A stretch of DNA of 64,000 nt from Anaerolineales bacterium UBA6055 (GTDB lineage Bacteria > Chloroflexota > Anaerolineae > Aggregatilineales > Phototrophicaceae). Positions within the stretch are counted from its first letter, which is position 1. The number at the start of each line of letters is the position of its first letter. Under the pieces are notes generated by a model. That model was not told where the DNA came from. It did no database searches and saw only the letters and a list, made by a program, of their open reading frames with translations. Shown here piece after piece: positions 1 through 8,315 of the stretch. The stretch is taken from positions 62,001-126,000 of the forward strand of contig DIYL01000062.1 of the NCBI GenBank assembly GCA_002428985.1, given 5' to 3'. Both the position numbers and the translations under genes were made by a program.

Positions 1-950
1 ATCAACGCTTTATTGGTGGGACAAAAGGGTCACATCTGATTCTGGATCATCCAGAATTACATGATGCGTGTAGTGGGAGTGAAATCTTCTTCGAAAATGA
101 CGATGGACGGATTGTATTGATTTTCCCGTATATGGGGCGTGTGATGGTTGGCACGACGGATATTCGCATAGAAAACCCTGATGAAGCAGTTTGTACAGAC
201 GATGAAATTGAATATATCTTGGGGATGATTGACAAAGTGTTCCCGTCGATTGCTGTGAATCACTCGCATATTGTCTTTACATTTTCCGGTGTACGTCCCT
301 TGCCTTATAGTGATGCCAACAGTACGGGGCAAATTTCCCGTGACCACAGCATCAAGTCACTCCCCGCGACAGGTGGTTTACAATACCCGATTCACTCGCT
401 GGTCGGTGGGAAATGGACGACCTTCCGGGCATTTTCTGAACATACAACTGATGTCGTTCTCAAAGATCTAAAGCAACCACGTAAAAGTAGTACCGCCAAT
501 GTATCTATTGGTGGTGGGCGAGGGTATCCGCGTAGTGAGGAGGCCAAGAAAAATTGGTTGCAGAAGTTACAATACAAAACCGAGCTACCAATGGAACGCC
601 TCGAGGAACTATTCGAGCGTTATGGTACATGGTCGGAAGAGGTTGCGGATTACGTCTCACAAGCGAACGATCAACCACTAAAGAATCATGCGCCATATAG
701 TAAACGCGAAGTCGAGTTTATCGTAAGAGAAGAAAAACTTGCTCACTTGGACGACTTGATCTTGCGCCGTTCGCTCATTGGTATGTTGGGGCATGTCACG
801 CCAGACTTATTGAATGAACTCGCGGACATCACAGCTTCTGTGATGGAGTGGTCTGATGAACGCAAACAAGAAGAAATTCAGCGCACAGTAGACATCATCA
901 GCAAAAAGCACCGCATTGATATCAATATGGAATCTCCTCTTGCTGAGTAA
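1..950 (+). CDS. glpD: Aerobic glycerol-3-phosphate dehydrogenase, C-terminal part (5' end outside window)
   Basis: The frame is open from the first bases (codon phase starts at base 3) and ends with TAA at 948-950, so about 315 residues of the C-terminal part are seen. The family oxidises sn-glycerol 3-phosphate to dihydroxyacetone phosphate with FAD and passes electrons to quinones at the membrane. Visible family signatures are GGTKGSHL at the window edge, FPYMGRVMVGTTD about 40 residues later, and SGVRPL, all belonging to the FAD-dependent catalytic domain. They are followed by a helical C-terminal cap of about 130 residues (DAO_C type). It ends at a strong hairpin, so it is probably the last gene of its transcript. 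The N-terminal FAD-binding GxGxxG region is not in the window. Confidence 0.88.
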   Translation, partial: QRFIGGTKGSHLILDHPELHDACSGSEIFFENDDGRIVLIFPYMGRVMVGTTDIRIENPDEAVCTDDEIEYILGMIDKVFPSIAVNHSHIVFTFSGVRPLPYSDANSTGQISRDHSIKSLPATGGLQYPIHSLVGGKWTTFRAFSEHTTDVVLKDLKQPRKSSTANVSIGGGRGYPRSEEAKKNWLQKLQYKTELPMERLEELFERYGTWSEEVADYVSQANDQPLKNHAPYSKREVEFIVREEKLAHLDDLILRRSLIGMLGHVTPDLLNELADITASVMEWSDERKQEEIQRTVDIISKKHRIDINMESPLAE

Positions 951-960
951 TTCAGCCATA

Positions 961-995
961 CAAAGCCGACGGTAGTATTTAAATCGTCGGCTTTG
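961..995. terminator. Bidirectional hairpin terminator between glpD and the convergent VOC gene
   Basis: An 11-bp perfect inverted repeat (961-971 with 985-995, CAAAGCCGACG and its complement) has a 13-nt loop and lies 10 bp after the glpD stop and 9 bp from the end of the convergent gene. Each arm ends in a short A/T run (CTTTG), so it can serve both strands, although the U tract is short. Confidence 0.7.
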
Positions 996-1004
996 ATTCT
1001 GATG

Positions 1005-1424
1005 TTAGCTGTCCTTTGGTAAATTCTCGACTTGGCTAATCTCCAACAAGTGCCCATCGGGATCACGGAAGAAACAGCGAATTTCATAGCCGTGATTGTA
1101 AGGCGGTGTGATAAACTCTGCGCCTCTTGATTTGAGGGTCTCGTATGCGCCTTGACAGTTTGGCACACGAATAGTCATGGCATGGCTAACATGATCTGGG
1201 TTGTCTGGCTCAGCAAACGTTGTGTTTGGCTTATCAACGGTTGGCTCACCTCCTGTTACCAATAAAATCCATGATCCTAGAAAATCCAATACAACTGAAG
1301 TTCCACCGTATTCACGATAAATACTTGCACCAAGTACATCACGATAAAAATCACGCGCAATATTGACATCTTTAACCACCAAAATGTGGGTTAATGCCAT
1401 ACCATCTGTCGGAAAATCACTCAT
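1005..1424 (-). CDS. VOC (glyoxalase/bleomycin-resistance) superfamily protein
   Basis: A 139-residue protein of the vicinal-oxygen-chelate fold. It shows the two-module pattern LTHILVVKDVNIARDFYRDVLG, split by a short insert, and a C-terminal RDPDGHLLEIS strand carrying the metal-ligand glutamate. Such proteins are small metal-dependent isomerases, dioxygenases or drug-binding proteins, and the substrate cannot be read from sequence. I chose the ATG at 1422-1424 (MSDFPTDG). The longer frame starts with TTG at 1436 and gains only four residues without a better ribosome site. The gene stands alone and converges on glpD across a shared terminator. Confidence 0.8.
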   Translation of the reverse strand: MSDFPTDGMALTHILVVKDVNIARDFYRDVLGASIYREYGGTSVVLDFLGSWILLVTGGEPTVDKPNTTFAEPDNPDHVSHAMTIRVPNCQGAYETLKSRGAEFITPPYNHGYEIRCFFRDPDGHLLEISQVENLPKDS

Positions 1425-1508
1425 TATGTTATCCAATTTAGGCTACTTTACAGAACAAAAATTCTATAGTAAGGTGTTTATGTTCAAACAAATAATAAAG
1501 GTCAAACT

Positions 1509-1931
1509 ATGCTAAACCGTGCATTTGAAAACCCCGATGTTGAAGCTGTTTTCTCACAGTATCCTACCGCAGTTTATGATAAGCTCCAAGCACTACGAAA
1601 TATAATCTACTCAACTGCGTCTACTATTGATGGGGTGGGACAGTTAGAGGAAACGCTTAAATGGGGGCAACCAAGTTATTTGACCTCTGAGACAAAATCC
1701 GGCACGACGGTTCGTATTGATCAACTTAAGAATGATCCAAGTAAAGTTGCACTTTATGTGAGCTGCCAGACAACCCTTATTGATACATTTCGTAGTCGCT
1801 ATCCTGATTTAAACTATGAAGGAAATCGCGCGATACACTTTGCTGTTGATGACGAGTTGCCAGTCGACGTGGTTGAAGAGTGTATTGGTATGATTTTGAC
1901 CTATCATTTGAACAAACGCAAGGCATCTTAG
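1509..1931 (+). CDS. DUF1801 domain-containing protein
   Basis: A 140-residue cytosolic protein with the DUF1801 (YdhG-like) hallmark EETLKWGQPSYLT at about residues 47-59, preceded by a helical stretch and followed by a short beta region with YVSCQTTL. The length is normal for the family, which has no established biochemical role. An AAAGG element lies 9 bases before the ATG. It is transcribed away from the VOC gene, so the 84-bp gap between them probably holds both promoters. Confidence 0.78.
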   Translation: MLNRAFENPDVEAVFSQYPTAVYDKLQALRNIIYSTASTIDGVGQLEETLKWGQPSYLTSETKSGTTVRIDQLKNDPSKVALYVSCQTTLIDTFRSRYPDLNYEGNRAIHFAVDDELPVDVVEECIGMILTYHLNKRKAS

Positions 1932-1934
1932 CCT

Positions 1935-2912
1935 CTATGAAGAAATGACATCTTTGTTGTGTTCAGTCGCTTGCTGTTTCTTGTGTTCGATAATTTTTTC
2001 GATGATGAAGCGTGGGCGACGACGTGTTTCATCAAGGTTACGCCACATATATTCACCAATGATGCCCAAAATCAACATCTGTACGCCTGCGGCAATAAGG
2101 ACCACAACCATCAATGATGCCCAACCTTCGGCTTCAATCCCGAGGAACAAACGCGCGACAATCACCCATATGGCATAGACTAAGCCCAGCAAACTAAATA
2201 CCATGCCTAAACCGGATGCTAGGCGAATTGGGAAATAGGAAAATGCGACAAAAGAATCGACAAAGTACTTGAGCTTCTTTGTCATTGTCCACATCGACTG
2301 ACCATATTTTTCTTCACGAACTTGGCGATCATAGTACAGGACATACGGATCAAATCCCAACCACAAAATCAAACCCATCAGATAAGCATTGTTTTCTTGT
2401 ATTTCGTTGATAAGTCCGCAGACTTGTTGATCGATCAAGAAAAAATCGAAGCCACGTTCTGGCATTGTTTTAATCGCATACCGGCGGAAGAGCTTATAAA
2501 ATGTGTCGGCTAATAATGACGTAGGGAAGGGATCTTCACGATCACGGCGAGCGGCAATCACGACTTTGTTATTGTTACGCCATAGCTCGATCATATCATG
2601 AATGAGTTCTGGCGGATCTTGTAAATCGGCAGCAATTGCAGCAACTGCATCACCTTTGGCTTGGCTTAGCCCCGCCATAATCGCAGGATTTGATCCGAAA
2701 TTGCGCGATAATTTGATGACGCGCATACGTGGTTCATTGTCTGCAAGGTCGCTCAAGACAGCAAATGAATTATCACCAGATCCATCATCTACAAAAATGA
2801 ACTCAAATTCATCGCTTGCGTTTTTGTCTGCGACTTTTTGAATCTCAACTAACAGATCCGGAAGACTCGTCGCATTGTGATAAACAGGTACAACGATTGA
2901 AAACAAGCTCAT
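1935..2912 (-). CDS. Family 2 glycosyltransferase (DPM1/GtrB type) with two C-terminal membrane helices
   Basis: A 325-residue enzyme. The N-terminal GT-A domain has VVPVYHN, the FVDDGSGDNS nucleotide loop near residue 40, and AADLQDPPEL around residues 95-104, the signature of polyprenyl-phosphate sugar transferases. Two membrane helices follow at roughly residues 228-250 and 262-288 (LGLVYAIWVIV; VLIAAGVQMLILGIIG), then a basic tail. The family moves a sugar from a nucleotide to polyprenyl phosphate on the cytosolic membrane face. It is the last gene of the minus-strand glycan operon. Its ATG overlaps the stop of the acyltransferase gene by 3 bp, implying coupled translation. Confidence 0.88.
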   Translation of the reverse strand: MSLFSIVVPVYHNATSLPDLLVEIQKVADKNASDEFEFIFVDDGSGDNSFAVLSDLADNEPRMRVIKLSRNFGSNPAIMAGLSQAKGDAVAAIAADLQDPPELIHDMIELWRNNNKVVIAARRDREDPFPTSLLADTFYKLFRRYAIKTMPERGFDFFLIDQQVCGLINEIQENNAYLMGLILWLGFDPYVLYYDRQVREEKYGQSMWTMTKKLKYFVDSFVAFSYFPIRLASGLGMVFSLLGLVYAIWVIVARLFLGIEAEGWASLMVVVLIAAGVQMLILGIIGEYMWRNLDETRRRPRFIIEKIIEHKKQQATEHNKDVISS

Positions 2913-3676
2913 AATACATCCTCAGGATTCATGTCAAAGTGGCGCAAAACTTGTAGGCGTGAATCATCATCAATTTTGCGGAGTTCTTTTGCCGGCACGC
3001 CAGCGACAACCGTCCATGCGGGTACATCTTTTGTCACCATCGCACTCGGCGCAACCACAGCTCCCATGCCGATTTCAACACCTGCAGCGACATTTGCCCC
3101 TGTGCCAATCACAGCAAAACGCCGTACCGTTGGACCTTCAACTTCGAAGTCAATTAATCCGAAGCGTTTGAGGTAGACATCATTATCATTAACGGTTTGT
3201 ACACCGGGACCAATAAAGACATCGGGTTCAATTAGCATATTGCCAGTGATGATCGCACTATCAATGATACGACTGCGGGTTTGCACCGTCGTGTCATACA
3301 TGATCATGACATTCCGCCCGACAACGACTTCATCTTCGATTACACAGCCTTCGCGAATAGATGCGAGATCACCAACCAAGACAGAATCACCAATTGTCAA
3401 GTTCGTATAAAGGACGCAATTTGCACCAATCACACACCCAGCGCCGATGGTGACGGTTGAATCACCTGTGTTTAGGGGGCGAGTTGTGTTACCAGCACGT
3501 ATCGGCGGACGACCAATAACTGCACCATCCATAATGCGTGTGTTCTCACCGATACGCACATTTGGGTAAAATGTCACATTAGTGCCAACCTGTGCGCCAT
3601 TGGCTATAGTGGCATCACCATAAAATTTGACGTTATCACCAACAGTCGCAGTGGCATCAATTTGAATATTAGGCAT
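2909..3676 (-). CDS. Left-handed beta-helix (hexapeptide repeat) acyltransferase
   Basis: A 255-residue protein made of hexapeptide repeats ([LIV]-G-x-x-x-x), for example ATVGDNVKF, VRIGENTRI and AVIGRP, giving the trimeric left-handed beta-helix fold. The C-terminal stretch VGVPAKELRKI is typical of sugar O- or N-acyltransferases using acyl-CoA. The DegT aminotransferase two genes upstream suggests N-acylation of an amino sugar (FdtC/WbpD-like role), which is inference. I start at the ATG at 3676 (MPNIQID), which has a GGGG element 5 bases upstream. A longer frame to 3706 lacks one. The start overlaps the epimerase stop by 8 bp. Confidence 0.85.
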   Translation of the reverse strand: MPNIQIDATATVGDNVKFYGDATIANGAQVGTNVTFYPNVRIGENTRIMDGAVIGRPPIRAGNTTRPLNTGDSTVTIGAGCVIGANCVLYTNLTIGDSVLVGDLASIREGCVIEDEVVVGRNVMIMYDTTVQTRSRIIDSAIITGNMLIEPDVFIGPGVQTVNDNDVYLKRFGLIDFEVEGPTVRRFAVIGTGANVAAGVEIGMGAVVAPSAMVTKDVPAWTVVAGVPAKELRKIDDDSRLQVLRHFDMNPEDVL

Positions 3677-4676
3677 CGTTACCCCAATAATGGTGTTTAT
3701 GTTCACGGTAGTATTCGACTGTATCGCGTAATCCGTCTTCTAGTGTAGTACGTGGTTCCCAGCCAACAATCGTGCGAATTTTTGTGATATCCGAATAAAA
3801 GTTGCCGGGTTCTTGTGCTTTGCGCTCGGCTGAAAATGGGGCAAATTCCCAGCGACCTGTTCCTGCTACATCTAATAATACCTTGACCATTTCCAGTATA
3901 CTGGTTGGTTTATCAATCCCAACATTGAATATTTCACCAACTGCTCTTGGCTCAAGAGCGCACATCATAATGGCTTCAATTGCGTCGTCCATATATAAGA
4001 AATCACGTAAAATTTGACCATCCCCAAAGACCTTGATCGTATCATCATCAACAGCGAGACGCACAAACCAATTTACGATTCCATAACGATGATGCTTCAT
4101 TTGGGCACGAGGTCCATATATGTTTGTCAGGCGGAGAAGAACTGCTTCTATGCCATGTACGTCATTGTAGACTTGAATAATTTTCTCTGCTGTAAGATTG
4201 GTAATTTCATATATTCCTCTTGGATGGGTCGGGGCTTCCTCATTTACAGGTAGTGATACAGCTGACCCATATTGTCCGCGTGTGCCAGTGTAGATAACTT
4301 TGGCATTTGGTGCGTGTTGCTTCACTGCCTCCATCACAATGGCTGTGCCTTTGATATTCATATCAATATCGGGGAAGGGGTTGGTTAGGCTCAAGACATG
4401 GTCAACTTGGCCCGCCAGATGAAAGATATAATCTTGTCCTTGCACCAGATGATTCATCACATTGACATCACGAACATCACTATAATTAACGGTAACCCGA
4501 TCTTTAATTGGCTCGATATTAAATAAATTGCCAGCATAGCCGGGTATCATTGCATCGACGATAGTGACATCTGCCCCTGCATTGACGAGTGAAATTGCTA
4601 GATTACTACCTGTAAACCCCATACCACCAGTGATGAGCGCGCGTTTGCCTACGAATTTTGTACCAAAATCGTGCAT
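3669..4676 (-). CDS. NAD-dependent nucleotide-sugar epimerase/dehydratase (extended SDR) with altered active-site motif
   Basis: A 335-residue extended short-chain dehydrogenase. The NAD-binding motif GGMGFTGSN is at about residues 17-25, the aspartate ending strand 2 is in VDAM, the usual FHLAG follows, and the C-terminal sugar-nucleotide part contains RDFLYMDD and FNVG. These enzymes oxidise C4 of an NDP-sugar and then epimerise, dehydrate or decarboxylate it. The usual catalytic YxxxK reads Y-E-I-T-N here (near residue 153), so the lysine position carries Asn; the codon is AAT on the coding strand. It starts one base after the aminotransferase stop, with GAGGG ahead of the ATG. It probably supplies the keto-sugar that the neighbouring aminotransferase converts. 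Confidence 0.85.
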   Translation of the reverse strand: MHDFGTKFVGKRALITGGMGFTGSNLAISLVNAGADVTIVDAMIPGYAGNLFNIEPIKDRVTVNYSDVRDVNVMNHLVQGQDYIFHLAGQVDHVLSLTNPFPDIDMNIKGTAIVMEAVKQHAPNAKVIYTGTRGQYGSAVSLPVNEEAPTHPRGIYEITNLTAEKIIQVYNDVHGIEAVLLRLTNIYGPRAQMKHHRYGIVNWFVRLAVDDDTIKVFGDGQILRDFLYMDDAIEAIMMCALEPRAVGEIFNVGIDKPTSILEMVKVLLDVAGTGRWEFAPFSAERKAQEPGNFYSDITKIRTIVGWEPRTTLEDGLRDTVEYYREHKHHYWGNDA

Positions 4677-4677
4677 A

Positions 4678-5769
4678 TTACCCTCGGAGATCGTTTACGG
4701 CTGAACAGACTCGCAAAACTTCTTCATCAGTCAGTCCTATATACATCGGCAATGACACAATCTCTTTTGCGGCTTTTTCGGTTTCAGGTAAACTGCCTTC
4801 ACCTAACCCGAGGTCACGATGGGAGTCTTGTAAATGGATCGGAATTGGATAATGGATTAATGATCCAACACCTTTGTCTTTCAGCTCTTCCATGAAGTCA
4901 TCGCGGTTTGTTGCACGAATCACATATAGGTGATAGACATGATGAACATTTTTACGTACATGTGGTTTAATGACACCATTCAAATTTTCGTTGTAGATTT
5001 TTGCAATCTCATTACGTCGTTCATTATGGCTATCAAGATGCGTGAGCTTGACACGTAAAATAGCAGCTTGCATTTCATCGAGACGACTATTGGTGCCACG
5101 AGATTTGTGTGTGTAGCGGGTTGTTTGTCCATAATTTCGGAGTTTCTGTAGCTTATCCGCTAGGGCTTCATCATGGGTGATGACCATTCCGCCGTCACCA
5201 TATGCCCCCATATTTTTTGTTGGATAGAAGCTAAATGTACCAAAGTGCCCGATTGTACCGACTTTTTGACCGTGATATTCTGCACCATGTGCTTGTGCAC
5301 AATCTTCGATTAACAGAATATCATGGTCATCTGCAATCGCTTTTAGTGCATTGATGTCTGCGGGTTGACCGTAAATATGAACAACAACAATCGCTCGTGT
5401 TTTATCCGTGAGTGCCTCATGAATTCTTTCAGGGTTTAGTGTATAGGTGTTCGGGTCAATATCGACAAGTACAGGAGTCGCACCTGTACTTTCTATAGCA
5501 CTAACAGTTGCCATAGCTGTATGTGCAACTGTAATCACTTCGTCACCACTACCAATGTCACCTGCGCGTAGCGCTAACTCGATGGCATCTGTTCCATTCG
5601 CTACGCCAACAGCATAGGGGACACCATGATAATCAGCAAATTCTTGCTCGAATGCTTTAACTTCAGGTCCGAGAATGTACCATCCACTATCCGCGACACG
5701 TTGCATTGCTTCTGCAATTTCATCCGCGTGAAGGACATGGAGTGGTTTTAGTTGATTGAAAGGTATCAT
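4678..5769 (-). CDS. DegT/DnrJ/EryC1/StrS family sugar aminotransferase
   Basis: A 363-residue PLP-dependent aminotransferase that converts NDP-keto-sugars to amino-sugars. Typical features are GTDAIELALRA near the N-terminus, EDCAQAHGA, and the PLP-lysine motif FSFYPTKNMGAYGDGG around residues 170-185. Next come the RLDEMQAA loop and a C-terminal PIPIHLQ segment. I chose the ATG at 5767-5769 (MIPFNQLKP), because GGAAGAGG lies 5 bases upstream. The in-frame extension to 5811 runs through a TATAAT promoter-like box. It is followed without a gap by the epimerase, acyltransferase and glycosyltransferase, giving an amino-sugar pathway order. Confidence 0.9.
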   Translation of the reverse strand: MIPFNQLKPLHVLHADEIAEAMQRVADSGWYILGPEVKAFEQEFADYHGVPYAVGVANGTDAIELALRAGDIGSGDEVITVAHTAMATVSAIESTGATPVLVDIDPNTYTLNPERIHEALTDKTRAIVVVHIYGQPADINALKAIADDHDILLIEDCAQAHGAEYHGQKVGTIGHFGTFSFYPTKNMGAYGDGGMVITHDEALADKLQKLRNYGQTTRYTHKSRGTNSRLDEMQAAILRVKLTHLDSHNERRNEIAKIYNENLNGVIKPHVRKNVHHVYHLYVIRATNRDDFMEELKDKGVGSLIHYPIPIHLQDSHRDLGLGEGSLPETEKAAKEIVSLPMYIGLTDEEVLRVCSAVNDLRG

Positions 5770-5802
5770 AAGCCTCTTCCATTGATTCAAACCGCATGAC
5801 AT

Positions 5803-5808
5803 TATAAT
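5803..5808 (-). promoter_or_regulatory. Possible -10 box (TATAAT) ahead of the glycan operon
   Basis: A perfect TATAAT on the minus strand lies 34 bp before the chosen aminotransferase ATG, in the 68-bp gap after the MFS gene. No good -35 hexamer is seen at 16-18 bp, so the call rests on the -10 box and position only. It would let the four sugar genes be expressed separately from the transporter. Confidence 0.35.
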
Positions 5809-5837
5809 CAATGGAATTCAACTAGCCTACTTACAAT

Positions 5838-7127
5838 TTATTGGGCAAGGGCAGGTTGTTCATCTAAAACAATTTCGTCCGGTTTACCATACATTATCCA
5901 TAGTGTCCAAAGAATAAATGGAACAACCATAACGATTGCTGAGATGATTAAAACACCGGTTACACCCAAAGATCCATCAACCATCACACCCACTGTACCG
6001 GATGATGTTGCTGTCATGATTGTATAAAACGCAAATTCTGTCGAAAATACACGCCCACGGACTTGATTTGGGACAATCTGAAGTAGAAGTTGTGTGCCCA
6101 ACACCCAGATCGTGCCACCGCCGATACCTCTCAAGAACGCACCAATCAGCACTATTTCAAAGGATGAGAGGGTTGCAGTTATGAAGAAACCGACCATCGC
6201 ACACAAATATGATGTAGCAATCGCAATCCTCAATTTGGCATCTTGATCTTTTGCCCACCAGCGCCCAAGGATTGGACCTATACCTGTACCTAGCCCAACT
6301 GCAACATAAATTATACCGAGACTGATGCTACCACCTTCACCGATCGTAAAATAACGTTCGGCTATGGTCACCTGTACAACTTGGAATACACCTACTATAA
6401 GGATACCAACCATACCTTTATGCAAGGTGATAGCAAATGTATCAAGGTGTTGTCTAAGGTATCGTAAACCATCAACATACTGGCGTAGACCTGCTAGAAC
6501 CGATGTGTCACTGTTACTTTCTAAACTAGAGGTATACGGCATTCGTGCAATAATCGCAACACTTATAAAAAATGTGATGCCGTCAAGTACAAATGCAGGA
6601 TAAACGCCAACAAGACCAGATACAATACCACCCATCGCCGCGCCAAATGCTAACATAACAGACCATGTAGCCGATGATAACGCATTGGCTGCCCCAAGTT
6701 CTTCTGGTTTTGCAATGTCGGGTAACATCGAATTCCATGCTGGGAAGAATACACCTTGTAACGCACTTTGTATTGCTGTCAAAACATAGACAAGCCAAAC
6801 ATGTTCTGGTTCGCGCACAAATAAGAATCCGAGCACAATAAAGCCGCGCGATATATCGGTAGCCATCACAATATATTTGCGGTTATATCGATCAGCAAGA
6901 ACACCCGCAAACGGGCTCATCAAAAATGGGGCGAGCATTCGTACTACAAATAAGCCACCAATTGCTGCGCCTGATTGTGTTAGGGCTGCAATGAGTGACG
7001 CTGACGCAATGAGATTGAACCAGTCACCAAGCAGACTAACAATTTGCCCTGACCACAAATAGCGAAATGCTTTATTGTTACGAAGTAACTCAAGATACCC
7101 AACTGTTTTTACTTGTGCTACTGCCAC
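5838..7127 (-). CDS. MFS transporter (EntS-like, MFS_3 type)
   Basis: A 429-residue polytopic membrane protein with about 12 hydrophobic segments and the loop motif GVLADRYNRKYI between helices 2 and 3, typical of the MFS_3 group that includes enterobactin exporter EntS and macrolide exporters. It probably exports a small compound; the substrate is unknown. I chose GTG at 7127 because AAGGG lies 7 bases before it; the longer frame begins with TTG at 7142, upstream of that ribosome site. It is the first gene of the minus-strand run that continues with the glycan genes, though a separate -10 box may follow it. Confidence 0.82.
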   Translation of the reverse strand: MAVAQVKTVGYLELLRNNKAFRYLWSGQIVSLLGDWFNLIASASLIAALTQSGAAIGGLFVVRMLAPFLMSPFAGVLADRYNRKYIVMATDISRGFIVLGFLFVREPEHVWLVYVLTAIQSALQGVFFPAWNSMLPDIAKPEELGAANALSSATWSVMLAFGAAMGGIVSGLVGVYPAFVLDGITFFISVAIIARMPYTSSLESNSDTSVLAGLRQYVDGLRYLRQHLDTFAITLHKGMVGILIVGVFQVVQVTIAERYFTIGEGGSISLGIIYVAVGLGTGIGPILGRWWAKDQDAKLRIAIATSYLCAMVGFFITATLSSFEIVLIGAFLRGIGGGTIWVLGTQLLLQIVPNQVRGRVFSTEFAFYTIMTATSSGTVGVMVDGSLGVTGVLIISAIVMVVPFILWTLWIMYGKPDEIVLDEQPALAQ

Positions 7128-7451
7128 ACGATTACCCTTCAAATAAAGTTTTTAATGCTATCTCCATCATTATATGGCATTGTCGATATTTAGATACGAT
7201 AATTTTGTCAATTAATTTATCCTGTCGTTCCTATTTTAGTGATGAACATTAAATCAGTTAACCTCAGCAAGTACCTATAGAACTTCGTCTATCAGAATAC
7301 ACCCGTAAATAGAACTTTCGATTACCGACAATAGCGCATCAATTGCATAGACTAGATACAAATCAAGATGACAGAGCGGTTGCACTCTAATCTAGAGGAT
7401 CGGATGTATGTCACTCACTGTCGTAGCAAAATATCATAAGGAGTATATAAA
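7128..7451. other. 324-bp intergenic region between divergent genes
   Basis: This gap must carry promoters for the MFS gene (leftwards) and the NAD(P)-binding gene (rightwards). It is AT-rich with no open frame worth calling. I see AAGGAG just before the rightward ATG but no clear -35/-10 pair and no strong dyad. Confidence 0.5.
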
Positions 7452-8078
7452 ATGAATGTCATTGTATTTGGGGCAACGGGAACAACCGGTAGTGCAGTTG
7501 TCAAAGAAGCATTAGGACGTGGTCACATGGTTACAGGGTTTGTTCGTACACCGTCCAAAATGACCCTATCTCATAATAATCTATTGGTGTTTCAGGGAGA
7601 TGTGTTGAATATCGCATCGGTTAGAGAAGCTGTGAAAGGACATGATGCAGTTGTGGTTGCACTCGGTGCAGGACTCAAAGGTACGGTACGAGCTCAAGGA
7701 ACGCACCATATTATTACGGCGATGCAAGAGAACAATATTGACCGCTTGATTGTGCAATCATCGCTTGGGGTCGGTGATAGCCGAGATAACTTGAATTTTT
7801 ATTGGAAGTACGTCATGTTTGGCATGTTATTGCGGAATGCATATGAAGACCATGTGCTTCAAGAAGACTACGTCAAACAGAGTGGTCTGGATTGGACAAT
7901 TGTACGCCCCGGTGCATTAACAGAAGGCGCGCTTACTGGCGGTAAGTATCGTCATGGTTTTCCATCGACTGATAAAACCACTGCTTTAGAAATTTCGATT
8001 GCAGATACAGCTGAGTTCATCGTCAAACAGTTGGTGGATCATACCTATCTATATAACACGCCTGGATTGTCATACTAA
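7452..8078 (+). CDS. NAD(P)-binding atypical SDR (NmrA/biliverdin-reductase-B-like)
   Basis: A 208-residue single-domain Rossmann protein. The N-terminal VFGATGTTGSAVV motif (GxxGxxG) and the following basic FVRTPSK predict NADP(H) binding. The C-terminal TIVRPGALTEG is the usual strand-loop of atypical SDRs. No YxxxK pair is evident, as in the NmrA and flavin-reductase-like group, so it may reduce a small substrate or act as a redox sensor. AAGGAG precedes the ATG by 9 bases. A factor-independent terminator follows, so it is a single-gene transcript. Confidence 0.82.
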   Translation: MNVIVFGATGTTGSAVVKEALGRGHMVTGFVRTPSKMTLSHNNLLVFQGDVLNIASVREAVKGHDAVVVALGAGLKGTVRAQGTHHIITAMQENNIDRLIVQSSLGVGDSRDNLNFYWKYVMFGMLLRNAYEDHVLQEDYVKQSGLDWTIVRPGALTEGALTGGKYRHGFPSTDKTTALEISIADTAEFIVKQLVDHTYLYNTPGLSY

Positions 8079-8122
8079 TTTGACAAGTCGAGGAAGATCA
8101 TAATCGAACACTACGTTTTAAG

Positions 8123-8147
8123 GACACGGCACACGTCGTGTCTTTTT
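8123..8147 (+). terminator. Rho-independent terminator after the SDR gene
   Basis: Inverted repeat GACACG (8123-8128) with CGTGTC (8137-8142), loop of 8 nt, followed directly by five T residues. The position, 45 bp after a stop codon, fits. Confidence 0.75.
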
Positions 8148-8206
8148 ACATCGATTGTTGATTTTGAAAGTTACTTCGTATGCGATTGGCTAACTGAATT
8201 TCGGGT

Positions 8207-8236
8207 TTCGACTTATCTATTGGGTTGGTTTATAAT
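8207..8236 (+). promoter_or_regulatory. Sigma-70-type promoter for acs
   Basis: TTCGAC (8207-8212) and a perfect TATAAT (8231-8236) are separated by 18 bp, 80 bp upstream of the acs start codon. This is sequence-only evidence. Confidence 0.5.
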
Positions 8237-8315
8237 GGATTGTGTGTATGACAAAAGTTCGATTCATTGGTCAACTTATTACGTTTTTAGATAATTCTAC
8301 TGATAGGAGTTTTTT

